Positions 8,412-17,026 of a stretch of DNA of 64,000 nt are shown here, in pieces. Each line of letters begins with the position of its first letter. Positions within the stretch are counted from its first letter, which is position 1. The notes beneath the pieces are model-generated. The model searched no databases and was not told the DNA's origin. It was given only the letters and a program-made list of their open reading frames with translations. Source of the stretch: Acidobacteriota bacterium (GTDB lineage: Bacteria > Acidobacteriota > Thermoanaerobaculia > UBA5066 > Gp7-AA6); the NCBI GenBank assembly GCA_027307335.1, contig DAHUXD010000044.1:124001-188000 (forward strand), given 5' to 3'. The translations under genes were made by a program, and so were the position numbers.

Positions 8412-11329
8412 GGGCGGTAGACGAGCTGAGCATATCCGCGCCCCGTGTGGATCTCGGGAAGGGCGCTCACGATCCAGCCTGCCCCGACCCGAAAGGTGAT
8501 CGTCCGGCCGAACTCGGCCGGGATCAGCCGCTCGAGCCGCACCTCGGCGCCCACGACGCGAACGGGATCGGGGCGCGCCGCGCTCCAGGCCCTCAGCCAC
8601 TCCGCGTAGAGCACGATCGGGACGACCGACCCATCCGCCTCGGCCCGGAAGCGCTCGAAGCGCCGACCCGCCTGGACGTCCGCCGGAAGCGCGGGGCTCG
8701 CGATCCGGTTCCCGTCCAGCCCCGGCGGCAGGATCGCGTTCGGCGCGCCGCCGACCGCGTAGAGGTCGAAGAGCGACGGTGCTCCCCCCGTGCCGCCGCC
8801 GCGCGCGGAGGCCGAGAGGACGACCCACGGCAGGATCGCGGACAGGCGGCCGCCCGCCGACCACTGCGTCCACGCGGCTCCGGCCGTCTCGCCCGCCGAC
8901 CCGGCCACGTCGCCATCGACGCCGAATCCGGACCGTCCGCGAGTGCGACGGAACGCGACGCGGACGGACGATGCGCCGAGCGCGCGCGCAAAAACACTTT
9001 TTGGCGACAGCGCGTCGACGCGCGTGCCGCCGCCGCCCGCCCGCGCCTCGAAGGCGCCCCACGAGAACGGACGCGCCCACGCCGCCTCCAGGAACCCTCC
9101 CGCGCGCTCCTCGTCGAACGCGGGCCGCGGCGCGAGGCCCTGGTTGCCGGGTTTCTCGAGCGCGGAGAAGAGCTGCGCGCTCAGCGCGACCGGCCAGCCG
9201 CGAAACGCCGCGGCGACCGCGCCGCCTCGAGGCCCGATCGCGTCTCCCATCGAACCGAGCGCCATCAGGTGGAGGCGCTCGATCACGTCGGCCGAGTCGG
9301 CCCCGAGCTGGACGGTATTGCCGGACGGACCGAAGGAGAAGTTGACGAGCGGACGGATCGCCTGCGTCCTCCAGGCGTCGTAGCAGACGTCGGGGTCAGG
9401 TCTCTGAATGTGTGAGTTTGAGTTCGCAGGACTGGAAGAGAAGCCCCGCCCGTGGGTCATTTCTTCAGAGATCTGACCCCCGAGTTCTTCACGTGAGCCC
9501 GATTCCGTGGGCACGGAAGGCGCCTTTGATTCCAAAGTCACATTTTCAGAGACCTGACCCCCGAGGGGGCGACCCCCGAGAGGTAGCCGGCGGATCGAGA
9601 CGCCGCGGGCGCCGAAGTCGAGGAAGTAGAGGCTCGCGCCATCCGGCGCCGGCGCCGGAGAAAGGGCTCCGCCGAAGACGCGCGTGAGCACGCGCGGGTC
9701 CGCCGTTCCGGAGGAGTCGACGGACTCGACGTTCCAGATACCGCCGGCCGCCGCCGCGACGAAGATCCGCGCGCCGTCGGGACTCCACGCGGGGGCGCCG
9801 GCGGGCGCGCCGCCCGTCGGAAGATCGACCGCCGCGCCGCCGCCCACCGGCCCCACGACGAGGCGCCAGCGTCCGCCGGCGTGGAGCAGCGCCGCGATCC
9901 GCCGTCCGTCGGGCGAGACGCGGGGATGGCTCCAGACGGGCCACTCCTCGGGGACGGGCGTCGCGGCGTCGATCGCCCGGCACTCCCCGGTCGAGAGGTC
10001 CACGCGCACGAGCGCGGACCGTCCGAACCGGCCGCGCACCGCGACCGCCCACGTGCCGTCCGGCGCCGGATCCGCGTCGGCGGCGTCCGCGAGCCGCGTC
10101 ACCCGCGCCGTGCGGCCGGCGGCATAGTCCCAGCGATACAGGTCCCAGCGCAGCCGTCCCGCGGCATCGGGGCCGCGGCGCGCGAAGAGCACCGCGCGGC
10201 CGTCCGGCATCCAGCGCGGGTCCGAGGCGGTGAAGCCGTTCGCGCGGGGCAGCCTCCAGAGCGGACGCGACGGCGGCGTCTCTCGCCCTTCGTCGCCCTC
10301 GGCGGAATCCGCCTCCCCCGCTTTCGCCGGCGCCGCCTCCCAGATCGCGACGTACGTCTCGAGCGGCGACGGATCGCGCCGCCCGAGGAGATGGCGTCCA
10401 TCGGGCGACACGGACAGCGCGAGCGTGCCGCCGCGCAGGCGCGCCCGCAGCTCCCCGCGGACGAGCCCCTCCGCGTCGAGGCGCTTCTCCTCCGCGAGCG
10501 CCGCCGCCTCGGTCTCGGCGCGGAAGCGGCCGTAGAGCGCCTCCGGCTCGTCGCGAAAGACGGTCCGAAACGCCCGGCCGAACGCCCCGCCGGACGACGC
10601 CATCTGCCGCCAGAGACGGGGCAGCGCCTCCGCGCCTTCGCGCGCGGCGAGCCACTCGAGGAAGGCCGACCCGACCAGGTAGGGCGGCGATCCACCGAGC
10701 CAGGAGCTTGCGGAGTCGAGCTCGGAGTACTCCGGCAGCTTGCCCGCGGCGCCGAGCGCGCGCAGCACCATCCCGCGGAACGCCGAGTGGGGACGCCCCG
10801 ATCCCGTGAGCGCGCCCTCGACGAGCGTGGCGTAACCCTCCATGACCCAGCGCGGCGAGCCCAGCGCGAGCGGTCCGAACGGCGCCGGCGACAACCGATA
10901 GAGCGCCGCTGTCCAGCCCTCCGCGGGGCGCGTCAGGTGCGCGACGTGCGCGACCTCGTGCGTCGTCACCATCTCCATCCAGTCGCCGAAGTCCCCGATC
11001 GAGGACTCGGACTCGGGCGGCGACGTCCAGAGGAGGACCTCCGGCCGGTCGAGGACCGGGATCGCGGCGCCGTTCGCGTCGCCGACCGGATCCGCGACGA
11101 CGACCTCGATCGGCCGCGGAGGCGCCCAGCCGACGAGCGCCGCGACGCTCGCGTGCACGTCCTCGATGCGCCCGGCCGCGTGCCGCGCCCAGTCCTCGAA
11201 CGGCGCCGGATAGTGGATGCGGAAGTGCGCCGTCTCGATCGTCCGCCAGTCGCCCCAGGGCTCCTGGGCCGGTGCGACGACCGGGACCGCGACGAGTCCG
11301 AGGATCGCGGCCAGGGCCCGCCGGAGCAC
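8408..11329 (-). CDS. Gluzincin-like metallopeptidase with propeller and C-terminal barrel-like region
   Basis: A 973-aa exported protein. A GTG at 11329 begins (M)LRRALAAILGLVAVP, a signal peptide; the open frame continues far upstream, antisense to the PDZ gene, without plausible protein. Residues about 25-300 hold a peptidase-MA-like zinc site, MVTTHEVAHVAHL, with a downstream glutamate in WVMEGYATLVEG. The middle has TolB/PD40 repeats (LSVSPDGRHLLGRRD, AWSPDGARIFVAA). The C-terminal part (LVNFSFGPSGNTVQL ... GYAQLVYRP) has alternating hydrophobic strands and an aromatic end like an outer-membrane barrel. Between propeller and barrel an in-frame repeat insertion adds about 57 residues (see 9392-9561). 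It is coupled to the hydrolase gene at 8411. Confidence 0.82.
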   Translation of the reverse strand: MLRRALAAILGLVAVPVVAPAQEPWGDWRTIETAHFRIHYPAPFEDWARHAAGRIEDVHASVAALVGWAPPRPIEVVVADPVGDANGAAIPVLDRPEVLLWTSPPESESSIGDFGDWMEMVTTHEVAHVAHLTRPAEGWTAALYRLSPAPFGPLALGSPRWVMEGYATLVEGALTGSGRPHSAFRGMVLRALGAAGKLPEYSELDSASSWLGGSPPYLVGSAFLEWLAAREGAEALPRLWRQMASSGGAFGRAFRTVFRDEPEALYGRFRAETEAAALAEEKRLDAEGLVRGELRARLRGGTLALSVSPDGRHLLGRRDPSPLETYVAIWEAAPAKAGEADSAEGDEGRETPPSRPLWRLPRANGFTASDPRWMPDGRAVLFARRGPDAAGRLRWDLYRWDYAAGRTARVTRLADAADADPAPDGTWAVAVRGRFGRSALVRVDLSTGECRAIDAATPVPEEWPVWSHPRVSPDGRRIAALLHAGGRWRLVVGPVGGGAAVDLPTGGAPAGAPAWSPDGARIFVAAAAGGIWNVESVDSSGTADPRVLTRVFGGALSPAPAPDGASLYFLDFGARGVSIRRLPLGGRPLGGQVSENVTLESKAPSVPTESGSREELGGQISEEMTHGRGFSSSPANSNSHIQRPDPDVCYDAWRTQAIRPLVNFSFGPSGNTVQLGADSADVIERLHLMALGSMGDAIGPRGGAVAAAFRGWPVALSAQLFSALEKPGNQGLAPRPAFDEERAGGFLEAAWARPFSWGAFEARAGGGGTRVDALSPKSVFARALGASSVRVAFRRTRGRSGFGVDGDVAGSAGETAGAAWTQWSAGGRLSAILPWVVLSASARGGGTGGAPSLFDLYAVGGAPNAILPPGLDGNRIASPALPADVQAGRRFERFRAEADGSVVPIVLYAEWLRAWSAARPDPVRVVGAEVRLERLIPAEFGRTITFRVGAGWIVSALPEIHTGRGYAQLVYRP
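9392..9561. repeat. Compound GGGGTCAGG palindromic element inside a coding sequence
   Basis: The left end reads GGGGTCAGGTCTCTGAATG (9392-9410). An inverted end, CAGAGATCTGACCCC, sits at 9466-9480 and a second, TTTCAGAGACCTGACCCC, at 9544-9561. Element arms match the 65-bp element at 45377-45441. It is therefore one full unit plus an extra half unit. It lies within the gene at 8408-11329 and keeps that gene's reading frame open, adding a stretch containing SENVTLESK and SNSHIQRPDP. The flanks carry CCCCCGAG repeats. No transposase is nearby; mobilisation by a REP-associated (Y1) transposase in trans is inference. Confidence 0.8.
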
Positions 11330-11398
11330 GCCTAAGAGGCTATCAGCCGCGAAACCTCCGGCCGGCGCCGCCGTCTCCCTCTGCGACAGGGAGGAACC

Positions 11399-12226
11399 AT
11401 GCCGCACTCCGCCTGGAAGACGACGCTCCTGACCGCTCTGCTCGCCGTCCCGCCCGCCGCGCTGCTGACCGCGCAGTCCGCGCCGCCGCCGCCCGATGCG
11501 CCCCGCCCCGTGGCGGCACCACCCGAAGCTCCCGAGCCGCCGGAGCCGCCGGCTCCCCCGCGCGCGAGGCGAAGGAAGATCGTCGTCGAGTCGCCGGAGC
11601 AGGACATCGTCGTCGACGGCGACCGCATCCTGATCGACGGCGACGAGTTCGATCCCGAGCGGTTCGCGGATCTCGGAGGGTTCGACGCGCATCCGTTCGC
11701 ATGGAGGTCGCCGGAGCATGGCCGCGGGTTCATCGGCATGAGGCCCGTCGAGATGACGCCCGAGCTGCGCCAGCACTTCGGCGCGCCGAAGGACGCGGGC
11801 GTCTTCGTGGGGTCGGTCGAGAAGGACGGGCCGGCGGCGAAGGCCGGCGTCCAGGTGGGCGACATCGTGACGAAGGTCGACGGCGACACGATCGCCTCGA
11901 GCCGGGAGCTCGTCCGCGCCATCCGGCACCGCAAACCCGGCGAGACCGTCGAGATCTCCCTCCTCCGCAACGGCGCCGGCAGGACGATCAAGGTCACGGT
12001 CGCCGGGCGCAAGGAGGACGACGTGCGCGTGGGCGAGATGCGTTTCCCCGGCAACTGGAACTGGGACTGGAGCGACCACGACGGGAGCTGGGACTGGGGC
12101 TGGAGGACGCCGGGGCCCGCTCATCCGCACGCGGGCGTCCCCCCCGACTACCCGCAGCTCGAGCAGCGCCTCAAGGACCTGGAGAAGAAGCTGCGTGACC
12201 TCGAGGGACGGCTGCCGAGCCACTGA
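11399..12226 (+). CDS. Exported PDZ-domain protein
   Basis: A 275-aa protein with a signal peptide (LLTALLAVPPAALLTAQ), a Pro-rich linker (APPEAPEPPEPPAPP), then one PDZ domain at about residues 103-195: GFIGMRPVEMTPELRQ, GVFVGSVEKDGPAAKAGVQ and GDIVTKVDGDTI are the HtrA/DegP-type signature. No protease domain is present. The C-terminus has a Trp/Asp-rich patch (NWNWDWSDHDG) and a short amphipathic coiled coil (LEQRLKDLEKKLRDLEG). A good GGGAGGA ribosome site precedes the ATG. Probably a periplasmic scaffold or substrate-presenting protein; partner unknown. Confidence 0.88.
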   Translation: MPHSAWKTTLLTALLAVPPAALLTAQSAPPPPDAPRPVAAPPEAPEPPEPPAPPRARRRKIVVESPEQDIVVDGDRILIDGDEFDPERFADLGGFDAHPFAWRSPEHGRGFIGMRPVEMTPELRQHFGAPKDAGVFVGSVEKDGPAAKAGVQVGDIVTKVDGDTIASSRELVRAIRHRKPGETVEISLLRNGAGRTIKVTVAGRKEDDVRVGEMRFPGNWNWDWSDHDGSWDWGWRTPGPAHPHAGVPPDYPQLEQRLKDLEKKLRDLEGRLPSH

Positions 12227-12235
12227 GCGAGGAAC

Positions 12236-12258
12236 GGGGCGGGGCTCGCCCCCGCCCC
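12236..12258 (+). terminator. GC-rich hairpin after the PDZ gene
   Basis: A perfect 9-bp stem, GGGGCGGGG-CTCGC-CCCCGCCCC, begins 10 nt after the PDZ stop and before the permease gene. There is no strong T-run, so it may be a processing or Rho-linked hairpin. It resembles the second half of the element at 15449-15500. Confidence 0.45.
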
Positions 12259-12303
12259 TCCCGCCTCATCTGATAAAACACCCCCAACACGAAGGGGGTG
12301 CGC

Positions 12304-13668
12304 GTGAGCCAGGAACCCGGGGCCCACCACCATGAGACCGAGCTCGCCCGGGAGCTCTCCCTCTTCGACACGATCAACATCGTCATCGGGACGATCATCG
12401 GCTCGGGCATCTTCCTCGTGCCCTCCGAGATCGCGCGCGCGGTCCACACGCCGGGATGGATGCTCGGCGTCTGGGTCATCGGCGGCGTCCTGACGCTCCT
12501 CGGAGCCCTCTCGCTGGCCGAGCTCGGCGCCGCGATGCCGGAGGCGGGCGGCATCTATACGTTCATCTCCCGGGCGTTCGGCCGCCTGTGGGGGTTCCTC
12601 TGCGGCTGGATGCTGTTCACGGTCGCGACGTCGGGCTCGATCGCGACGCTCGGCGCCGCCTTCCCGATCTACCTCGGCGCCTTCGTGCCGCTCAACCCGG
12701 TGACCACGAAAATCGCGGGCGTGCTCGCGATCGCGGCGCTGACCTGGATCAACATCGTCGGCGTCAAGAATGGCGCGCGCGTCGGCAACGTCCTGACCGC
12801 GCTGAAGGTCGGCGGGCTCGTCGTGATGGTCGCCGCGATCTTCGCCCTGCCCGGCCCGACGAAGGAGGCGGCCGCCGCATCGGCCGCGGCCGCTCCCCCG
12901 CTGCCCGCCGGAGCGGTCCCGATGGCCGCGGTGGGCGTCGCGCTCGTCGCGGTACTCTGGGCCTACGAGGGCTGGCACGACGTCAGCTTCGCGGCGGGCG
13001 AGCTCCGCGACCCCCAGAAGAACTTCCCGCGCGCCGCGATCGGAGGCGTCGCGATCGTGATCGCGCTGTACCTCCTCGCCAACGTCGCCTACCTCATGGT
13101 GCTCACGCCGGCGGAGATCGCGGCCACGGACAAGCCGGCGCTGCTCGCGATGACGCGCGTGACCGGCGAGTGGGGCGGCAAGATCCTGACCGCCGCGATC
13201 CTCTGCTCGATGCTCGGCGCGATGAACGCCCTGATTCTCGCGGGCCCGCGCGCGTATTACCAGATGGCCAAGGACGGTCTCTTCTTCGACCGCGTCAAGC
13301 GCGTGCATCCGAAGTGGCGGACGCCGGTCGAGGCCCTCGTCTTCCAGGGCCTGTGGGCCACGTTCCTCGTCCTCTTCATCGGCGGCTTCTCGCAGCTCTT
13401 CACGTACGTCATCTTCGGCGGCTGGATCTTCTACGCGCTCGCCGTGCTGTCGGTCATGGCGCTGCGGCGCAAGGAGCCGAGCCTCCATCGCCCGTTCCGC
13501 GTGCCGGGTTATCCGATCGTGCCGATCGTCTTCGCGCTGACCGCGCTCGCGATCGTGCTCAACACGCTGAAGGAGACGCCGCGCGAGGCGACCTACGGCC
13601 TCGCGTTCATCGCGCTCGGCATTCCCGTCTATTACATCCAGATCGCCTGGCGGAAGCGGCGCGCGTGA
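12304..13668 (+). CDS. APC-family amino acid permease
   Basis: An inner-membrane amino acid-polyamine-organocation transporter of about 454 aa. The first helix has the family motif IVIGTIIGSGIFLVPSE, followed by about eleven more hydrophobic segments (WMLGVWVIGGVLTLLGAL, IAIALYLLANVAYLMVL and others). The WAYEGWHDVSFAAGEL and GPRAYYQMAKDGLFF segments are typical of LAT/serine-threonine-exchanger-like members. GTG 12304 is preferred because the AAGGGGG ribosome site ends 6 nt before it; GTG 12298 would leave no spacing. Substrate is probably a neutral amino acid, which cannot be fixed from sequence. Confidence 0.9.
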   Translation: MSQEPGAHHHETELARELSLFDTINIVIGTIIGSGIFLVPSEIARAVHTPGWMLGVWVIGGVLTLLGALSLAELGAAMPEAGGIYTFISRAFGRLWGFLCGWMLFTVATSGSIATLGAAFPIYLGAFVPLNPVTTKIAGVLAIAALTWINIVGVKNGARVGNVLTALKVGGLVVMVAAIFALPGPTKEAAAASAAAAPPLPAGAVPMAAVGVALVAVLWAYEGWHDVSFAAGELRDPQKNFPRAAIGGVAIVIALYLLANVAYLMVLTPAEIAATDKPALLAMTRVTGEWGGKILTAAILCSMLGAMNALILAGPRAYYQMAKDGLFFDRVKRVHPKWRTPVEALVFQGLWATFLVLFIGGFSQLFTYVIFGGWIFYALAVLSVMALRRKEPSLHRPFRVPGYPIVPIVFALTALAIVLNTLKETPREATYGLAFIALGIPVYYIQIAWRKRRA

Positions 13669-13759
13669 AGCCCGCGTAAATACCGGGCGCTCAGAATCTG
13701 TACGCCGCCTCCGGCGCGCTGGCCCGAATCTTGAAACAGCCTGCATCGGAGGTATGTGT

Positions 13760-14071
13760 ATGAAGAAGAAGCTCTGTCTCTGGCTGGCTGCGGCGTTTCT
13801 CGTTTCCAGCGCGGTGATGTTCGCCGACGACGACGCCCACGAGCGCAAGGGCAAGGTCGTCCAGGTCGATCCCGCCAATCACGTGATGGTGGTTCAGAGC
13901 GAGAAGGGCGATCAGACGACGCTCTATCTCACCGAGACGACCAAGATCGAGGACGACCTGACCCTGGGCGAGTTCCGTCCGGGCGACACGGTCGAGTACC
14001 ACTTCATCGACCGGGACGGCCAGAAGTACGCGACCAAGATCGAGCGGGAGCACAAGGGCGACCGGCACTAG
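13760..14071 (+). CDS. Small exported OB-fold-like protein
   Basis: A 103-aa protein with an N-terminal signal peptide (MKKKLCLWLAAAFLVSS) and a mature part of about 80 residues. It alternates beta strands, KGKVVQVDPANHVMVVQS, TTLYLTETTKIEDD and GDTVEYHFIDRDG, as in a small five-stranded OB-like barrel. ATG 13760 is chosen over ATG 13754 because the GGAGG at 13748-13752 is 7 nt upstream of it and only 1 nt from the other. Function unknown; the strand pattern resembles small periplasmic OB-fold proteins, but no metal-binding cluster is visible. Confidence 0.75.
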   Translation: MKKKLCLWLAAAFLVSSAVMFADDDAHERKGKVVQVDPANHVMVVQSEKGDQTTLYLTETTKIEDDLTLGEFRPGDTVEYHFIDRDGQKYATKIEREHKGDRH

Positions 14072-14092
14072 GGCCGGCCGGTTCGACGCGAC

Positions 14093-15430
14093 TCAGCGCG
14101 CTCCGGCCGCCTCGAACGATTCCCGGATGATCGCGAGCGCCTCTTCCACGTCGCTCCGGCCGACCGTCAGCGCCGGGGCGACGCGGAAGACGTTGCCGAA
14201 GAGGCCGCTCTTGCCGACGAGCAGCCCGCGCTTCTTCGTCTCCTCGAACACCCGGTTCGTCAGCGCGTTCGCCGGCGCGCGGTTGCCCGCCGTCTCGTCC
14301 TCGACGAGCTCGATCGCCTGCATCAGCCCCATGCCGCGGACGTCGCCGACGTTTTTCGGATAGCGGCGCTTGAGCTCCTCGAAGCCGTCGCGCAGGATCT
14401 TTCCCATCCGCTCCGCGTTGCCGGCGAGGCCCTCCTCCTCGATGATCCCGATCGTCGCGTTCGCGGCCGCGCAGGCCACCGGGTTGCCGCCGAACGTCGA
14501 GATCGTCAGGGCCTTCAGCGACGCGGCGATCTCGGGCGTCGCGATGCACGCGCCGAGCGGCAGGCCGTTCGCGATGCCCTTCGCCATCGTCATGATGTCG
14601 GGCTCGACGCCGTAGTGCTCGATGCCCCACATCTTCCCGCCCGTGCGGCCGAAGCCCGTCTGGACCTCGTCGCAGATGAAGACGCCGCCGTACTTCTTCA
14701 CGATGCCGACGGCGATCTCGAAGTACTCCTTCGGCGGCGTGATGAAGCCGCCGACGCCCTGGATCGTCTCGGCGAGGAAGCCGGCGACGCGTCCCGACGT
14801 GGTCGTGCGGATCAGCTCCTCGATGTCCTTCGCGCAGGCGACGCCGCAGGACGGGTACGTCAGCTTCAGCGGACAGCGGTAGCAGTACGGCGACAGCGCG
14901 TGCTTGATCCCCGGCACCTGCGCCGGCAGCGGCTTCCACGTGGAGACCGCCGTCAGCGACTGCGCGAGCATCGAACGGCCGGAGTAGCCGTGGCGAAGCG
15001 CGATGATCTCGGTCGACCCCGTGTGGAGCTGCGCGAGCATGACCGCGGTCTCGTCGGCCTCGGTGCCCGACGTGGCGAGGAACGACTGCCGCAGGCGGCC
15101 CGGGGTGATGCGCGCGAGGGTTTCGGCGAGCTGAACGACCGGGAGCGTCGGGTAGAGCGTCGACACGTGCGACAGGCGCGAGATCTGGCCGACGATCGCC
15201 GCGTTGACGCGCTCGTCCGCGTAGCCGATCGAGACGGTCAGGATGCCGCCGAAGAAGTCGAGGTACTCGTTGCCGTCGGCGTCCTGGATCCGCAGGCCCT
15301 TCCCCTCGGTCAGGACGAGCGGCTCCTGGTAGTAGAGGATCGTCGCCGGGAGGATGTACTCCTTGTGCTTCTCGCGCGTCTCGCGCGAGAGCGCGGTCGT
15401 CGGGGTCGGGGCCTTCGTCTCGGTGCTCAC
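14093..15430 (-). CDS. Class III aminotransferase (AGXT2-like; beta-alanine/GABA type)
   Basis: A 445-aa PLP-dependent class III transaminase. It shows the substrate/PLP segment SFLATSGTEADETAV, the aspartate motif FICDEVQTGFGRTGGKMWG and the Schiff-base lysine in MTMAKGIANGLPLG. A cysteine-rich stretch (CYRCPLKLTYPSCGVAC) is characteristic of the AGXT2-like branch that transfers amino groups from beta-alanine, 3-aminoisobutyrate or similar to pyruvate or glyoxylate. It lies 79 nt downstream of mmsA in the same direction; its product would be the semialdehyde used by MmsA, so the pair probably forms a beta-alanine/3-aminoisobutyrate (pyrimidine or valine) breakdown unit. A palindromic element lies between the two genes. 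Confidence 0.88.
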   Translation of the reverse strand: MSTETKAPTPTTALSRETREKHKEYILPATILYYQEPLVLTEGKGLRIQDADGNEYLDFFGGILTVSIGYADERVNAAIVGQISRLSHVSTLYPTLPVVQLAETLARITPGRLRQSFLATSGTEADETAVMLAQLHTGSTEIIALRHGYSGRSMLAQSLTAVSTWKPLPAQVPGIKHALSPYCYRCPLKLTYPSCGVACAKDIEELIRTTTSGRVAGFLAETIQGVGGFITPPKEYFEIAVGIVKKYGGVFICDEVQTGFGRTGGKMWGIEHYGVEPDIMTMAKGIANGLPLGACIATPEIAASLKALTISTFGGNPVACAAANATIGIIEEEGLAGNAERMGKILRDGFEELKRRYPKNVGDVRGMGLMQAIELVEDETAGNRAPANALTNRVFEETKKRGLLVGKSGLFGNVFRVAPALTVGRSDVEEALAIIRESFEAAGAR

Positions 15431-15448
15431 TGTCGCCTCCAGTCACCT

Positions 15449-15500
15449 GTAGGGGCGGCCCTTGCGGCCGCCCGCGGGCGGGGACGAGCCCCGCCCCTAC
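15449..15500. repeat. GTAGGGGCGG palindromic element, copy A
   Basis: A 52-bp element with 10-bp outer arms GTAGGGGCGG and CCGCCCCTAC enclosing two inner hairpins: GGCGGCC-CTTG-CGGCCGCC type and GGCGGGG-ACG-AGCCCCGCC type. The whole could fold as a cloverleaf. It sits between mmsA and the transaminase gene. The first 27 bp match copy B at 27287 with one difference. It may act as an intercistronic structure. Confidence 0.75.
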
Positions 15501-15509
15501 GGGTTCCAT

Positions 15510-16961
15510 CTAGAACCACCGGGAAATCACCACCTTCTTGTCCGTGTAGAACTCGTACGCGTCGCGGCCGTGCGCCTTGAGGTCGCCGAAGAAGCTGTCC
15601 TTGGCGCCGCCGAACGGAAACTGGGCCATCGGCGCCGCGACGCCGATGTTCACGCCGACCATCGAGGCGGTCGCCAGCCGCGCGTACTCGCGCGCCGCCT
15701 TGCCGCTCGACGTGAAGATCGAGGTCGCGTTCGCGTTCGGGTGCGCCTGCATCACCGCGATCGCCTCCTCCAGCGTCTGGACCGGCGTGATCGAGGCGAC
15801 CGGTCCGAAGATCTCGTCGCGCCCGATCGTCATGTCGGGCCGCACGCCGTCGAAGAGCGTCGGCCCGAGGAAGTAGCCGTTCGGCCGGTCCTTCACCGTA
15901 TGGCCGCGGCCGTCCAGGACGACCTTCGCGCCCTCGGAGATCCCCTTCTCGATGTAGCCGACGACCTTCTCGCGGTGCGCCGCGCTGATGACCGGGCCCA
16001 TGCCGACGCCCCGCTGCGCGCCGTCGCCCACCTTCAGGGCCTTCGCGGCGGCCTCGAGGCGGTCGCGGGCCTCGGCGTGGGCCGACCCCACCGGCACGAG
16101 CACGCTGCCGGCGAGGCACCGCTCCCCCGCGCAGCCGAAGAAGGACTCCGTGATGACGTCGGTCGCCCGCGCCATGTCCGCGTCCGGCATCACCACGACG
16201 AAGTTCTTCGCGCCGCCGAGCGCCTGGACGCGCTTGCCGGCGTGCGTGGCGCGCCGGTACACGGCCTTCGCCACGGGCGTCGAGCCGACGAAGGAGACCG
16301 CGCGGATGTCGGGATGGTCGCAGATCGCCTCGACGACGGACCGGCCGCCGTGGACGAGGTTGACGACGCCCGGCGGCAGGTCGCACCGCTCGAGGAGCCG
16401 AGCCATCGCGCGCTGCGTCAGCGGCACCTGCTCGGACGGCTTGAGGATGAACGTGTTGCCGGTCGCGATCGCGAACGGCAGGAACCACAGAGGCACCATC
16501 GCCGGGAAGTTGAACGGCGCGATCGCCGCGCAGACGCCGACAGGCTGCCGGATCACGTTGCAGTCGATGCCTTGCGCGATGTTCTCGAGCCCGTAGCCCA
16601 TCATCAGCGACGGCGTCCCGCAGGCGACCTCGACGCATTCGATGCCCCGCCGCACGCTCCCGCGCGACTCGTCGAGCGTCTTGCCGTGCTCGCGCGTCAC
16701 GGTCGCGGCGAGCTCCTCGAAGTGCTCCTCGAGGAGCTGACGGAACCGGAACAGCGAGCGCGCCCGGACGACCGGCGGCGTGTCGCGCCAGGCCGGGAAC
16801 GCCTTCTTGGCCGCGGCGACCGCGGCGTCGAGGTCCTCGCCCGTCGAGAGCGGCGTCTTCGCGATCGTCTCGCCGGTCGCCGGGTTGTGGACGTCGAGGA
16901 ACTCGGAGGCCCGCGACGGGACCCAGCGGCCGCCGATCAGGTTTTCGAGGGTCTCGGGCAC
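15510..16961 (-). CDS. mmsA: Methylmalonate-semialdehyde dehydrogenase (CoA-acylating)
   Basis: A 483-aa aldehyde dehydrogenase of the MmsA subgroup, which oxidises methylmalonate or malonate semialdehyde to propionyl- or acetyl-CoA with NAD+ and CoA. Diagnostic segments are IGGRWVPSRA, AIAPFNFPAMVPLWF, the nucleotide site SFVGSTPVAKAVY, the glutamate-lacking QALGGAKNFVVVMPDAD, and the catalytic cysteine in GCAGERCLAGS. The C-terminal FPFGGAKDSFFGDLKAHG is also typical. Length matches the family. It is first in a two-gene unit with the class III transaminase at 14093-15430. Confidence 0.95.
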   Translation of the reverse strand: MPETLENLIGGRWVPSRASEFLDVHNPATGETIAKTPLSTGEDLDAAVAAAKKAFPAWRDTPPVVRARSLFRFRQLLEEHFEELAATVTREHGKTLDESRGSVRRGIECVEVACGTPSLMMGYGLENIAQGIDCNVIRQPVGVCAAIAPFNFPAMVPLWFLPFAIATGNTFILKPSEQVPLTQRAMARLLERCDLPPGVVNLVHGGRSVVEAICDHPDIRAVSFVGSTPVAKAVYRRATHAGKRVQALGGAKNFVVVMPDADMARATDVITESFFGCAGERCLAGSVLVPVGSAHAEARDRLEAAAKALKVGDGAQRGVGMGPVISAAHREKVVGYIEKGISEGAKVVLDGRGHTVKDRPNGYFLGPTLFDGVRPDMTIGRDEIFGPVASITPVQTLEEAIAVMQAHPNANATSIFTSSGKAAREYARLATASMVGVNIGVAAPMAQFPFGGAKDSFFGDLKAHGRDAYEFYTDKKVVISRWF

Positions 16962-17026
16962 GGAAAAACGCTATCACCGCGGCCGCGGAGCGTCGTGATG
17001 CGACTCGCGTCCTTTGCGGCTTGCGC

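Noticed and set aside
9392-9561. An insertion sequence in the peptidase gene
   Set aside because: The insert is about 170 nt, has inverted ends but no transposase gene, so it is a non-autonomous repeat.
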